Shown: piece after piece, positions 7,937 to 17,537 of the stretch
Numbering within the stretch: position 1 is the first letter of the stretch
How the letters are laid out: every line of letters begins with the position of its first letter
Source: CAMFTQ01 sp051881615
Lineage (GTDB): Bacteria > Bacillota > Clostridia > Oscillospirales > Acutalibacteraceae
Assembly: GCA_051881615.1 (NCBI GenBank)
Contig: JBJEQF010000035.1
Location: 1 to 64,000 of the forward strand
DNA: 64,000 nucleotides
Direction: 5' to 3'
The notes under the pieces: generated by a model
Told to the model about the DNA's origin: nothing
Databases searched by the model: none
The model's input: only the letters and a program-made list of their open reading frames with translations
Program-made: the position numbers and the translations under genes

Positions 7937-8833
7937 TTATTCTGCTTTCATTTGTGCTTTGATCTTCACCCATTCGGGAGGATAAAAATCGTCTTTCCAC
8001 TGCTCTGTGTCACTGTATGATACAAGCGGAGCTACAACGATCTTTTCACTATTGTCATTAAGCCACGCAGCCCACCACGAAAACGAGCTGTTCACAATTA
8101 TGTTATGACCGCAGGAGCACATAATAAAAAACTCTTCTAAAGCCTCAATCTCCGGACTTGATACATAGAAAAAGCTGTCGTCTTTAAAAGTATCTTTTAC
8201 CCACTCTATATCATCAGAGAAAAAATAGAATTTTGCTTCCGGTATTTTTTTCCGAATGTGCTCTATCGCCTGTTTGTAATAATCAACGGACACAGTAGCA
8301 CCGAAGTGCGACAGATAATCACCTCTGCGGATATGCACAGATACGCTACTGTAATCGTTATCAATTTTGCTCAACCACTGCAAGGCATTGTCAGAAAAGG
8401 TAAAATCAGGCCTAAACTGTCTTCTGATATCATCAGCGTATTCCTGAAAATAACGGTACGACTGAAACCAGCCTGACAGCCTTAGATGCTTGCCCTGTTC
8501 AGGTATAATCTCAACAACCTCCTGAGGTCTTTCAATGCTTACATACTTTGTCGGCGGCAAGCCACAGGTAACTGCACGTCTTATTCCTTTAAGCTTTTTT
8601 GTAATAATATTAGACGCATTTCTTCCGGTGTCAGAAACCACGAATTTACATCTGTCAATTTTTAATTTTTGCAGCATACATATTTCGTGAGCAGGCAGAC
8701 CCTTACTCTTGAAATAGCTCAAGTCTATAATCAGTTTTCGGTTATATTTTTTTGCAAGAGAATATGCACAGGCATATTCAAACAACTGATTCCCAAAGCC
8801 GAACCTTAAATTCAGCACGATATTCTTCTTCAT
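7937..8833 (-). CDS. Alpha-1,2-fucosyltransferase, GT11
   Basis: This is a clear GT11 enzyme, transferring L-fucose from GDP-fucose, usually onto galactose in an alpha-1,2 bond. It starts with LRFGFGNQLFEYACAYSLAK, the G-x-G-N-Q loop. It has the SVHIRRGDYLSH donor motif and the late NSSFSWWAAWL motif. Its 298 residues match the family length. The start follows GGGAAAATAGT, and the preceding GT10-like gene ends two bases before it. No gmd or fcl gene for GDP-fucose is seen in the window, so donor synthesis must be encoded elsewhere. Confidence 0.9.
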   Translation of the reverse strand: MKKNIVLNLRFGFGNQLFEYACAYSLAKKYNRKLIIDLSYFKSKGLPAHEICMLQKLKIDRCKFVVSDTGRNASNIITKKLKGIRRAVTCGLPPTKYVSIERPQEVVEIIPEQGKHLRLSGWFQSYRYFQEYADDIRRQFRPDFTFSDNALQWLSKIDNDYSSVSVHIRRGDYLSHFGATVSVDYYKQAIEHIRKKIPEAKFYFFSDDIEWVKDTFKDDSFFYVSSPEIEALEEFFIMCSCGHNIIVNSSFSWWAAWLNDNSEKIVVAPLVSYSDTEQWKDDFYPPEWVKIKAQMKAE

Positions 8834-8834
8834 A

Positions 8835-9851
8835 CTATTTTCCCTGAATTAAATCTTTATAATGTTCAAACATCCAATCCTCTACAGTCAGATATGCCTG
8901 AACACGTATATAGTTGTCCTTAATCGCTTCAATTCTGTCGTGGTAGTCCTGCGCACAGCATTTGGCAAGAATTTTATCTATTTTATCAAAATCCTCAGGA
9001 GCTATCTGAATAATTCCGTCTGAGTTAAAGAATTCTCCGACCTTTCTCGCCCCGATATAGACAGGCACTGTCATAGCCGCAAAGCAATTCATCAGCTTTT
9101 CGGTGAAATAATACTCGCTGACGTTATTTTCAATAACAATGCTATATCTATAGTCTGTCAATGTATCTGCAATTCTTACAATGCTGCCGCCGTCAAAGGT
9201 GCCGTAAGTGTCTGCAAGCGATGTTCCTTTTAAATGCCTTGCAAGCTCAAGACGGTATTCGTGCAGCTTACACATTGTTTTATCGGAGGATACTATGGAC
9301 ACGTTCTTTATTTTCTTTTCATATGCGAATTCGTCCCATACTCCGCCGCCATACTGAGTGCCGTACCAGACGCCGCCGCCCGGTACGAATTTTGCATTCG
9401 GTAAATCGTTTAGCTGACGTGCCGAATGGGTAAACACTGCCGTAAATTCTTTTTCCAGTCCCTTGTTATTATTAAAGACCTCAAAGCTGTCAGGAACAAT
9501 AGCCTCAGACTCAATAAACCACGCAAATCTTCTTTTTGAGGCATACGGTTTGAGCGTCAATACATCCTCGTGGGTATAAAACTGCGGCTCTAATTCGTAA
9601 TTATAGCGATCCCAATGAAGCCTTCCCGGCGTTCTTCCGCGAACAGAGCAGTATGGTTCTCTCCAGAAAATATGGTCCTGCAAATAACAGACAAGCATCT
9701 TCTCGCCGTTGCCGTTATAAAGCTCTGGCGTATCGGTACTATATCTTGGATACGTTAATCCGTTTTTTAAATTATTTATGCGAGTTTTTCGCTGATTTGC
9801 TGTTACCAAGCCATACGGTGCAGCAGAGCGCAGAATATCACGTAATGACAT
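8835..9851 (-). CDS. Fucosyltransferase, GT10-like (alpha-1,3/1,4 type)
   Basis: The C-terminal half contains YRYSIVIENNVSEYYFTEKL followed by PVYIG. This is the donor-binding signature of GT10 alpha-1,3/1,4-fucosyltransferases (pattern FSIAFENS...YVTEK...P-x-Y-x-G). The 338-residue length fits. The N-terminal half is the variable acceptor domain. GT10 enzymes make Lewis-type structures in Helicobacter and animals; whether this one uses GlcNAc or another acceptor is not visible. The start follows AAGGAGAAAGCAT. It directly follows the ABC exporter pair. Confidence 0.83.
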   Translation of the reverse strand: MSLRDILRSAAPYGLVTANQRKTRINNLKNGLTYPRYSTDTPELYNGNGEKMLVCYLQDHIFWREPYCSVRGRTPGRLHWDRYNYELEPQFYTHEDVLTLKPYASKRRFAWFIESEAIVPDSFEVFNNNKGLEKEFTAVFTHSARQLNDLPNAKFVPGGGVWYGTQYGGGVWDEFAYEKKIKNVSIVSSDKTMCKLHEYRLELARHLKGTSLADTYGTFDGGSIVRIADTLTDYRYSIVIENNVSEYYFTEKLMNCFAAMTVPVYIGARKVGEFFNSDGIIQIAPEDFDKIDKILAKCCAQDYHDRIEAIKDNYIRVQAYLTVEDWMFEHYKDLIQGK

Positions 9852-9954
9852 ATGCTTTCTCCTTACGATAAAGTGATATTAGAGTATCAATGTGTTACTG
9901 TCGATTTAATTCAATATTATTTCATCAGCTAAATTTTAGCTTTTCAAATACATT

Positions 9955-11238
9955 TTATAGTTCTTTTAAATCGCTTTCAATAATATTTCCCCACCATTTT
10001 TGCTGCCAATCAATATCAGCTACTCTTCTGCCTGTTTTCTCAAATAAAATTCTTGCTCTGCTGACATCAGACAAAACCTGATTACCAAACTCATTATTAG
10101 TTATGAAATGGAGATTAAAATCATATACCCCTTCAGTAAGACTGCTTACATCCATTTCAAATTTTCTTTTATAATGCCCCGGTTTTAATTCAAACGGCTC
10201 CGAAAAAATGCTGGCAACACAAGCATCATCAAGCTGGCGGATCTGAATATAGATCCTTACATTAGATTCTTCAAGATAGGATTCATATTCTACCTCAAAT
10301 TTAATTTTGTCCTCCTGAGCATATCGGGGAGAATTGACGTCAAGAAATTTTAGACGGATAAATTTTGCGCATTTTACCATATCCGATGCGTTTCCGTTTA
10401 TTTTCGCCATATATGCGTCATTTGCGGTGAAATTATACTCCAACGGAAATTCTTTAACCTCTTTTCCGCTGTATACTGCAATCGCCTCTTCTACATCCCC
10501 CTCAAAAATAACCTTACCGTGACTGAGGACTATACACCTGTCGCAAAGCTGGCGGATTGTACTCATATTATGGCTTACATATAAAATTGTGCGGCCGGAG
10601 TTCGCTACCTCTCTCATTCGCTGAATACACTTGCGCTGGAACTTTGCGTCGCCAACAGCCAAAACCTCGTCCATAATCATTATTTCGGAGTCAAGATGAG
10701 AAGCAACAGAGAAAGCAAGCTTTACATACATTCCCGAGGAATATCTCTTAACGGGTGTGTCAATAAACTGGCGTACCTCGGAAAATTCAATAATCTCCTC
10801 CATCTTTGCGTCAATTTCTGCCTTTGTCATTCCCAGAATTGCACCGTTCATATACACATTCTCACGGCCGGTAAGCTCCGGATGAAAGCCTGTGCCGACC
10901 TCAAGCATAGACGCTATGCGTCCGTTCATTCCTATTGTGCCTGATGTTGGCGCAGTAACACGTGAAATGAGCTTTAGCAGAGTGGATTTACCTGCGCCGT
11001 TATGACCGATAATGCCGATTGCCTCACCCTTTTTCACCTCAAAGGAAACACCGTTAAGGGCATAGAACTCATCACCTTTGTTGCCGGTATTCTCACCGAT
11101 TTTCAGGTTAGGATCTTCCTTATGACGAACTCTTGCCATAAAAGACTGCAAATCGCCCTTGAGCGTTCCGCCGCCGATTTGTCCCAGACGGTACTTTTTT
11201 GTCACATCGCTGACTTTCAGCATAATTTCATTTTCCAT
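9955..11238 (-). CDS. ABC exporter ATPase with C-terminal Wzt-like domain (polysaccharide/teichoic acid export)
   Basis: This is the energy-supplying half of a polysaccharide ABC exporter. Walker A is GHNGAGKST, the signature is YSSGMYVKLAF, and Walker B is IMIMDEVLAVGD. The CPS/teichoic-type ATPase covers roughly residues 1-245, and the remaining 180 residues form a Wzt-like beta-sandwich that in Gram-negative relatives binds the glycan chain end. I prefer the ATG at 11238 because GGAGG lies five bases upstream. The frame can extend to TTG at 11253, which overlaps the permease. The ATPase and permease form one unit. Confidence 0.93.
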   Translation of the reverse strand: MENEIMLKVSDVTKKYRLGQIGGGTLKGDLQSFMARVRHKEDPNLKIGENTGNKGDEFYALNGVSFEVKKGEAIGIIGHNGAGKSTLLKLISRVTAPTSGTIGMNGRIASMLEVGTGFHPELTGRENVYMNGAILGMTKAEIDAKMEEIIEFSEVRQFIDTPVKRYSSGMYVKLAFSVASHLDSEIMIMDEVLAVGDAKFQRKCIQRMREVANSGRTILYVSHNMSTIRQLCDRCIVLSHGKVIFEGDVEEAIAVYSGKEVKEFPLEYNFTANDAYMAKINGNASDMVKCAKFIRLKFLDVNSPRYAQEDKIKFEVEYESYLEESNVRIYIQIRQLDDACVASIFSEPFELKPGHYKRKFEMDVSSLTEGVYDFNLHFITNNEFGNQVLSDVSRARILFEKTGRRVADIDWQQKWWGNIIESDLKEL

Positions 11239-11249
11239 AGCTGCCTCCA

Positions 11250-12125
11250 TCAAACTGTATCCATAAAGGTCTTTTCAACCTTGTTGAAGATAATAATACC
11301 GATAAACAAAACTGCAAGCGTAATGCCCCAGCTGATTCCGTAATATGTCAAATCAAAATAACCCGAGCCGAATACAGCATAACGAAAGGCTGTGATAATA
11401 GGCGTAACAGGATTAAGCATATAGAGCCATTCCCAACTTCTGCCGTTAACCAGCACAAGACCGTAGGCAACAGGTGTTGCATACTGCCAAAGCTGAACAG
11501 CAAAGGAAACAAGCATAGCAAGGTCACGGTATTTTGTAGTCAAAGCAGAAACAATGATACCGCAGCCCATTCCAAGCAGTGCTAGCTGTAACACAAGAAG
11601 CGGAATAGCAAGCATCCATAGGGTTGGCGAAATGCTTGTACCGCCGATGCATAAGTAAAATACCCAGCATCCTGCAAACAGTGCAAACTGTATTACGAAG
11701 TCAATCAGCTTAGAAAAGATAGTTGAAATCGGCATAACAAGACGGGGATAATAAACCTTACCCATAACGGCGGCATTTGCTATGAATGTATTTGCACAGG
11801 TTGTAAGACAGCCGGAAAAATATGCCCAACAAATATTACCTGCCATATAGAACAAAAACGACGGAATGATAAGCCCGTTCTGTGAAGCTGTATCAAAGGT
11901 AGGCAAGCCGGCAAGTGTACCGAACACTACTGTAAACACTACGGTTGTAAGCAAGGGCTGAATTACCGCCCAGGCAGGTCCGAGGATTGTCTGCTTATAT
12001 TTTGAGATAAAATCACGCTTTACAAATAATGCAATCAGGTCACGATAAGCCCAGATTTCTTTCAGGTTAATATCAATCAACCTTGTTTTAGGCTTAACCG
12101 TAAATTTAAATTTCTGTTCTGTCAT
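11250..12125 (-). CDS. ABC-2 polysaccharide exporter permease (Wzm/TagG type)
   Basis: The 291-residue membrane protein belongs to the ABC-2 transporter family. A cytoplasmic amphipathic start (KEIWAYRDLIALFVKRDF) leads into SKYKQTILGPAWAVIQPL, typical of TagG/Wzm, followed by about six hydrophobic segments. With the ATPase encoded next it would move a lipid-linked glycan across the membrane. The start overlaps the stop of the upstream glycosyltransferase by four bases, and GGAG lies upstream. The short conserved gene pair sits in the middle of the glycosyltransferases. Confidence 0.93.
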   Translation of the reverse strand: MTEQKFKFTVKPKTRLIDINLKEIWAYRDLIALFVKRDFISKYKQTILGPAWAVIQPLLTTVVFTVVFGTLAGLPTFDTASQNGLIIPSFLFYMAGNICWAYFSGCLTTCANTFIANAAVMGKVYYPRLVMPISTIFSKLIDFVIQFALFAGCWVFYLCIGGTSISPTLWMLAIPLLVLQLALLGMGCGIIVSALTTKYRDLAMLVSFAVQLWQYATPVAYGLVLVNGRSWEWLYMLNPVTPIITAFRYAVFGSGYFDLTYYGISWGITLAVLFIGIIIFNKVEKTFMDTV

Positions 12126-13123
12126 TTAGAGGCTCTCCTTTTATGGTTTTTAATCTGTTGAAGTTTCCAGTAATATATGTAAAGGACAGGCTTATGCTCC
12201 AGAAGCCATGCCGGCAGTCTGCTGCCAACATATATTCTGTAGTCTTTGCCTGTTATTTCCTTTATTCTTTTGCCAATGCTTTTAAACCGTTTTTCAAATT
12301 CTTTGGAATACTCTTTTGAATTATAGCAGTGAATAAGCGACTTTGCAAGACTGCTGTATAGCATCCTGACACTGTAACACTTTAATAAATCTTTATCATT
12401 TTCTTTATAGAACTGTAACCTTTCGATTATACCGTCATATACATCCATATCCCTCATTTTAAAGGAATTGCTTTTCGCCGAGTCGCTCCCCTCGTGCTGA
12501 ACATAAAAGTACAGCCTGTCGGGGATTGCGAATACCCTTTGTACGTTCCAAAACAGGTGATGAAGCAGCCTGTCGTCCTCACCCTTTACGCCCTCCTGAT
12601 ACCGAAGCGTATTAAAGATTTCTCTTTTATACAGCTTGTTCCAAGGCCAAACATAATAACCCCACGAGCACTGCGCATGACGGACAAGCATATCTCTGCC
12701 GGTATACAATCCGTTTAGCTCGGGCTGAGGCTCGTCAAGTATATTATCCAGTTCATCAACAAAATTTGCACTGCAAATTGCAATTTCTGCGTTGTTTTCG
12801 GTCAGAGCCTTATACAGAGTGGAAATAAAGTCAGGGTGCAAATAATCGTCGCTGTCAATAAAGGTAACGTAATCACCCTTTGCAATATCAAGACCCCTGT
12901 TTCGTGCAGACGCCTGTCCCCCGTTTTGCTTATGTATTACCCTGATACGGGTATCCTTTTTCGCCCATTCCTCGCAGATTTCGGGACACCTGTCAGGCGA
13001 TCCGTCATCAACGAGAATTATTTCTAATTGTTCGTAGCTCTGATTTACAATGCTGTCAATGCACCGCGGAAGGTATTTTTCAACATTAAAAACCGGAACA
13101 ATAATTGAAATCAATTCATTCAT
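12122..13123 (-). CDS. Glycosyltransferase family 2
   Basis: A typical GT2 enzyme: ISIIVPVFNVEKYLPRCIDS at the N-terminus, LVDDGSPDRC, SARNRGLDIAKGDYVTFIDSDDY with the DxD metal site, and a C-terminal part with a predicted acceptor-binding region. It is 333 residues long. The ATG at 13123 is favoured over the TTG at 13129 because AAAAGGA precedes it at normal spacing and the upstream gene ends at 13126. The start region therefore almost touches the previous stop. Specificity is unknown. Confidence 0.9.
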   Translation of the reverse strand: MNELISIIVPVFNVEKYLPRCIDSIVNQSYEQLEIILVDDGSPDRCPEICEEWAKKDTRIRVIHKQNGGQASARNRGLDIAKGDYVTFIDSDDYLHPDFISTLYKALTENNAEIAICSANFVDELDNILDEPQPELNGLYTGRDMLVRHAQCSWGYYVWPWNKLYKREIFNTLRYQEGVKGEDDRLLHHLFWNVQRVFAIPDRLYFYVQHEGSDSAKSNSFKMRDMDVYDGIIERLQFYKENDKDLLKCYSVRMLYSSLAKSLIHCYNSKEYSKEFEKRFKSIGKRIKEITGKDYRIYVGSRLPAWLLEHKPVLYIYYWKLQQIKNHKRRASK

Positions 13124-13125
13124 AG

Positions 13126-14043
13126 TCAATTCCTTTTAAACCTTGAAAGGAGTTTTCTCTTAACAGCACCCCAAAAGTTTTCTTTATATACAAACTCGTG
13201 AATTGCCCAACGCATTTTAAATCTATTTACCTTTTTCTCTTTGATTAAATTTGGTAATGATTTTACTGTTATGTTATCCTCTGCAAATTCAAGACGGCGA
13301 TTCTCTTTAGGGCAATGAACGCCTGTTCCGTCAAAACCGACATTAAGCGCAAGCGGTGTGCTTGGCCACAGTACAAGACCGTTATTTTTGAACACAGTCC
13401 AATACCAACGGATATCCCATGTTAAGTGTTCGTTGCTCTCATATTGCGCTTTCATCATCTCAAACCAAGGATTTGCATTATCGTAATTGAATTCTCTTTT
13501 TAACTTTTCGTCCTTTAAAAGCTCTAACCAATCTACAGGATTATGTTCAAATTTGTCCCATGCACGCTTCCATGTTCCCCAACCCCAAACACCTGTCAGC
13601 TTAGCAAAATTCGCTTTACAGGGTATTTGATTTTGAAAAGAAAATCCCACTACCGAATAAACCTGCTGCTCGCTCTCATATTTCGCAAGGGCTTTGTTCA
13701 TATATTCAAGGAAGCCTTTATTTACCTTAACATCATCTTCTAAAACTATAATTTTACCGTATTTTTCTACAATTTCAGTGATTGCCTTGATTTCTGATTT
13801 TTCAATTCCAAGATTTATCGGACTGCAAATAACCTCAACGTCTGCAAATCCGGAAACCGAATTAACATAGTCACGAACCTCCTGAACAAAAGGCTTATCC
13901 TCTTCGTTTTTTGCACCGTCCGAATAAATATACAGAACACTTTGGTCTGCTAACGGATTATTTCTCAATGCCTCAATTACAATTTTTGTATGGTCTAATC
14001 TCTTATATACAAACAAAACGATAGGTGCTAACTTATTGTGCAT
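13126..14043 (-). CDS. GT-A glycosyltransferase (GNT-I-like / sugar transferase)
   Basis: The protein opens with APIVLFVYKRLDHTKIVIEA and has IIVLEDDVKVNKGFLEYMN, an EDD metal-binding motif shared with GNT-I-like and related capsule glycosyltransferases. A later GVWGWGTWKRAW segment is typical of this group, which often has GWGTW. The best start is ATG at 14043, just after the upstream stop, with GAGAG nearby; an in-frame ATG at 14058 overlaps the acyltransferase gene. It probably adds one sugar to the repeat unit; the linkage is unknown. Confidence 0.8.
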   Translation of the reverse strand: MHNKLAPIVLFVYKRLDHTKIVIEALRNNPLADQSVLYIYSDGAKNEEDKPFVQEVRDYVNSVSGFADVEVICSPINLGIEKSEIKAITEIVEKYGKIIVLEDDVKVNKGFLEYMNKALAKYESEQQVYSVVGFSFQNQIPCKANFAKLTGVWGWGTWKRAWDKFEHNPVDWLELLKDEKLKREFNYDNANPWFEMMKAQYESNEHLTWDIRWYWTVFKNNGLVLWPSTPLALNVGFDGTGVHCPKENRRLEFAEDNITVKSLPNLIKEKKVNRFKMRWAIHEFVYKENFWGAVKRKLLSRFKRN

Positions 14044-14044
14044 A

Positions 14045-14665
14045 TCATCTCTCAACATACTTTGATATTATTGCCGGATTACCATGAACAACAGCGTAAT
14101 CAGGTACAGATTTTGTAACTACGCTGCCGGTTCCGACAATTGCCCCTTTCCCGATATGTACACCCTTTAACACTGTAACATTTGCGCCTATCCAAGCATC
14201 ATCTTCTATGATAATTGGCTTTGCGTTATAGTTACTGTTAGGTGAATAATCACCAGCTCTGAAGTTTTTCCAGTCACGATACCGTACTTCCGGGTTAATA
14301 GGGTGTGTGTCGTTGTCTAATATATTACAGTTATGAGATATAAGAACGTGATTTCCTATCAATACCTGTTTATTAGACCAAATTCTCGTTCCAACACCAA
14401 TAAATGTATCAGAACCAACAAAGAGGTTACCTCCCGATTCTGCCGAAGTAAGTTCACCGCAAATCCATGAATTATCACCAATTGTAATTTCACCTTTATT
14501 CTCATTATAAAACCAGATAGAGGATGTATCCTGAAATATAACATTATCGCCGACCTTGAGATTTGGATTTTTCTTTAAATTTTCAATTCTTTCTCTTTCA
14601 TCTAAGCGTTTTAGCTTTTGAAATACTCTCAGTAGTTTCTTAGTTAGGTATTTCTTTAAACTCAT
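14045..14665 (-). CDS. Hexapeptide-repeat acyltransferase (left-handed beta-helix, WbbJ type)
   Basis: Repeated (I/V)GxxxxI hexapeptides run through the protein, for example IGDNSWI, VGSDTFIGVG, IGNHVLISHNCNI, IEDDAWIGANVTVL and IGKGAIVGTGSVV. These build the left-handed beta-helix of the LbH acyltransferases. The H in NDTHPI is the usual catalytic histidine. It ends with VHGNPAIISKYV, the standard tail. It would O- or N-acetylate a sugar of the glycan. The start follows AAAGGAGCAAGTCGT. A second related gene lies directly upstream. Confidence 0.88.
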   Translation of the reverse strand: MSLKKYLTKKLLRVFQKLKRLDERERIENLKKNPNLKVGDNVIFQDTSSIWFYNENKGEITIGDNSWICGELTSAESGGNLFVGSDTFIGVGTRIWSNKQVLIGNHVLISHNCNILDNDTHPINPEVRYRDWKNFRAGDYSPNSNYNAKPIIIEDDAWIGANVTVLKGVHIGKGAIVGTGSVVTKSVPDYAVVHGNPAIISKYVER

Positions 14666-14772
14666 ACGACTTGCTCCTTTGTATACGTAAAATATTCTAA
14701 ATAATAAGGCTTAAGTCAAGCTATCTTCACATCAACAAATCAAAAACACATTTGTAACAGTTTAAAGAATAC

Positions 14773-15387
14773 TCACTTGTTATCAATTCCTCGCCGAACA
14801 GTAATAGCCGGATTTCCTGCGACTATAGAATATGGCTCAACATCTTTAGTAACAACACTGCAAGCACCTATTATTGCACCCTCACCTATTGTGACACCCT
14901 TTAGAATAGATACATTGTATCCTATCCACACTTTATCACATATTTTTATAGGTGCAGATTTTACAACCGACCAGTCCTTGTTTTTAATTGGATCACCTGA
15001 TGTTTTAATATCAATGTATTCTTGTTCAGTATCATTTTTTCTTTCATCCCAATATATTGAATGGGAATTATGATCATAAATCGTGCAGCCCCAAGCTATC
15101 GTTACATCATTACCGATTTCAATTCCATCAACTGAAATAAGTTTTGTCCCTCCCCCGATATGGCAACGATCTCCAACTTTTATAAAACCTGTTTCTTTTT
15201 CAAAAACAAACCTGCTGTCAATTATACAGTGACTTCCGATTTTCAGATATTTTTTTCCTTTAACCGGATGCCTTAAATCAACAGAAAAACCATTGCAATA
15301 TACAGAATCGCTGCAAATATCAGAATACATTTGATAAATTGATTTTTGACCTCTCTTTTTGATGTATCTACGTAACCTTGCTAACAT
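14773..15387 (-). CDS. Hexapeptide-repeat acyltransferase
   Basis: A second left-handed beta-helix acyltransferase, about 204 residues, with repeats such as IGSHCIID, VGDRCHIGGGTKLI, IGNDVTIAWGC and IGEGAIIGACSVV. The DHNSHSIYWDER segment holds the probable catalytic histidine. It differs clearly from the neighbouring copy, so the two likely modify different positions. I chose ATG at 15387, which has GGAGGG five bases upstream, over the longer frame starting at 15408. A stretch of about 107 bases between it and the next gene holds nothing I recognise. Confidence 0.87.
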   Translation of the reverse strand: MLARLRRYIKKRGQKSIYQMYSDICSDSVYCNGFSVDLRHPVKGKKYLKIGSHCIIDSRFVFEKETGFIKVGDRCHIGGGTKLISVDGIEIGNDVTIAWGCTIYDHNSHSIYWDERKNDTEQEYIDIKTSGDPIKNKDWSVVKSAPIKICDKVWIGYNVSILKGVTIGEGAIIGACSVVTKDVEPYSIVAGNPAITVRRGIDNK

Positions 15388-15418
15388 TCTAACCCTCCGA
15401 CAATTCAATTAGTTGGGA

Positions 15419-16321
15419 TTAGGGAGAAATTTCTTGTCCCCACTCAACATAACCCTTAATTCCGTCTTCTATACAGACAGATTTCTTATATCCTAAATTC
15501 GCTAATTTTGATATATCAGCACACCAGTTCAGCGGCTCGCCCTCGCGGACAACCCCGTTGAAGTTTATTTCCTTAGTATTGCTGTATTTTGCAAACAATT
15601 CTACAGCCTGACGTATTGTTACCTCTTCACCGTTTGCTACATTGTAAACAAGCTCACCAAAGGGTGCTTTTTCAGCAATTATTCTGACCGCATTGACTAA
15701 ATCAGCAATATTGATATAATCACGGCTTTCGTTGCCTGTGCCAAACATATTTAACCTTTGTTCTTTTTTCACCTTACAAGCCATATCCCAAAACAACTGC
15801 TTTTTAAGTCCAATGCCGTAGGCTGAGAAAATTCTGACAATTTTTACGTCAAGATTGTGGTGGGTATGAAAAAAACGGCAAATATTCTCGCACATAATCT
15901 TATGAAGAGCATACGGTGATAACGGGTTAAGCGGTGCATCCTCTGAAATAGGAAGCCTGTCAGGATTTCCGTATACAGCGGCGCTTGAGAGGAAAACAAC
16001 CCTGCAATTACACTGCTTCTCACTAAGCAAAGCAAATAACAGATTGTGAGTTGCGGTAACATTGCTTTCATAATCAATCTCGGGATTTTCAACCGATTTT
16101 CTTACATCTGCCAGACCTGCACAGTGTATAATAATATCCGGTTTAGCAGCTGAAAGCTGACATCTGACTGTGTCAAAATCTCTCATATCAACCAACATAC
16201 ACTCAGAAGTATCTTCGTAGGTAATATCCCATCCGGTTACTTCGTAACCCTTTTCCCTGTATAATCGGTAAATATGTGAACCGATAAAACCTTTTGCTCC
16301 GGTTACCAGAACTCTCTTCAT
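15419..16321 (-). CDS. NAD-dependent sugar epimerase/dehydratase (extended SDR)
   Basis: Extended short-chain dehydrogenase. The Rossmann motif is VTGAKGFIGSH and the catalytic pair is YALHK (Y-x3-K) after a LSSAAVYG strand. The substrate-side RDYINIADLVNAV segment is typical of nucleotide-sugar epimerases and 4-reductases. At 300 residues it lacks the features that would separate UDP-glucose 4-epimerase, GDP-6-deoxy-4-keto reductase and similar activities. It does not have the GHxGMVG start of GDP-fucose synthase, so I would not assign it to the fucose donor pathway. It likely makes a special nucleotide sugar for this glycan. Confidence 0.85.
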   Translation of the reverse strand: MKRVLVTGAKGFIGSHIYRLYREKGYEVTGWDITYEDTSECMLVDMRDFDTVRCQLSAAKPDIIIHCAGLADVRKSVENPEIDYESNVTATHNLLFALLSEKQCNCRVVFLSSAAVYGNPDRLPISEDAPLNPLSPYALHKIMCENICRFFHTHHNLDVKIVRIFSAYGIGLKKQLFWDMACKVKKEQRLNMFGTGNESRDYINIADLVNAVRIIAEKAPFGELVYNVANGEEVTIRQAVELFAKYSNTKEINFNGVVREGEPLNWCADISKLANLGYKKSVCIEDGIKGYVEWGQEISP

Positions 16322-16327
16322 AATTAT

Positions 16328-17458
16328 TCACCCGTTTTCATTAAGCATCCTGCAAAACGACGCAGAATATTCTTTCGCTCTGCGGTACATATCTGCAACG
16401 CTGGCGTTTTGATCGTCAAAATGATTGATTTCAAGTTCATTCAAAATTTTGTCTGCCAATTCCCGTGAATTGTGAGGATCAAACAATACACAATTTTCAT
16501 TCATTTGCTCTCTATGCACAGGAATATCTGAAAGTAAAATCTTCTTTCCGAGAACCTTAGCGTCCTCAACTACAGTTCCCCAACCCTCAAAAAGTGACGG
16601 CTGTAACACAAATTCGGACGCCTTCATTATAGCAAGCTGTTCTTCTCTGTCTATAAAACCTGTTATGCAAATTCTGTCTGCAACCTCATCATCTTTAACA
16701 AAATTCAACAGCTTTTGGTAATATTCTGAATTTCGATTGTCTTTTATTTCACCTGTGAAAACAAATTTAACATCATTGCTTAAACCGCGTCCGACAAGCT
16801 GTTTAATTGCTTCAAATACTATAATGTGATTTTTGTGCTGCCAGAACTGATTTGAAATACAAACCAATCTTTTATCGGATAATTTGTATTTTTCAATAAC
16901 AGAATTTACATATGTATCATTCAATTCACTCAATTCAGGCTCTATATATGACACAAAAGGTACTACGTAAGTGTTATCCCGCTTTTTGTCACAATAAAAT
17001 GTCAGAAAATCTCTTTCTGCTGAATTACTGCTAAAAATAACAGGCGAGTCGCTCTTGGCTACCATTGAATACTTCTTATTGCGGTCGTCAAGCTCCTTCT
17101 TCGTGAAATAATTAGGATAATAATTATGCTGAAAATCCGGAATCCAATATATCAGCTTCGGACTATATATTAATCTGTCCTCGTTAGGATTACCGACAAA
17201 ATCAAATTTTATGTTCAATAGTTTGGAAATAAATGAAAAACGCTTTGGGGACATATACCATTTTGAATCTAACAATACAAAATCATTTCCAAGCGGCTTC
17301 AGCCAATCAAATATTTCTTTCTTTGCAAAGACAATAATTCTATACTTTTTGCGTATTTCTTCATTTTGCAGTAAAGAGAATATTATATTTCTTTTATAGT
17401 ATAATCCGCCGATCCAGTTTTTGTTTCCCTCAACTAAAACGGATAAAGCCTTTTTCAT
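16328..17458 (-). CDS. Glycosyltransferase family 4
   Basis: GT-B retaining glycosyltransferase of 376 residues. The C-terminal domain has the family sequence FVLQPSLFEGWGTVVEDAKV followed by GKKILLSDIPVHREQM. The E-x7-E pattern of GT4 appears as E...GWGTVVED. The N-terminus starts LSVLVEGNKNWIGG, a nucleotide-free acceptor domain with the GG-containing loop. The start follows AGGTTGGAAGTGAA. It is seven bases upstream of the epimerase gene, on the same transcript. Specificity is unknown. Confidence 0.88.
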   Translation of the reverse strand: MKKALSVLVEGNKNWIGGLYYKRNIIFSLLQNEEIRKKYRIIVFAKKEIFDWLKPLGNDFVLLDSKWYMSPKRFSFISKLLNIKFDFVGNPNEDRLIYSPKLIYWIPDFQHNYYPNYFTKKELDDRNKKYSMVAKSDSPVIFSSNSAERDFLTFYCDKKRDNTYVVPFVSYIEPELSELNDTYVNSVIEKYKLSDKRLVCISNQFWQHKNHIIVFEAIKQLVGRGLSNDVKFVFTGEIKDNRNSEYYQKLLNFVKDDEVADRICITGFIDREEQLAIMKASEFVLQPSLFEGWGTVVEDAKVLGKKILLSDIPVHREQMNENCVLFDPHNSRELADKILNELEINHFDDQNASVADMYRRAKEYSASFCRMLNENG

Positions 17459-17537
17459 TTCACTTCCAACCTTTCAATCATTAAACCATTATACTTCAAA
17501 AACAAAGGAATGTAATTAAATATGACAAACTCCATCA

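Noticed and set aside
15419..16321. GDP-fucose synthase for the fucosyltransferases
   Set aside because: The Rossmann start is the general epimerase type and the typical GHxGMVG of GDP-fucose synthase is missing.
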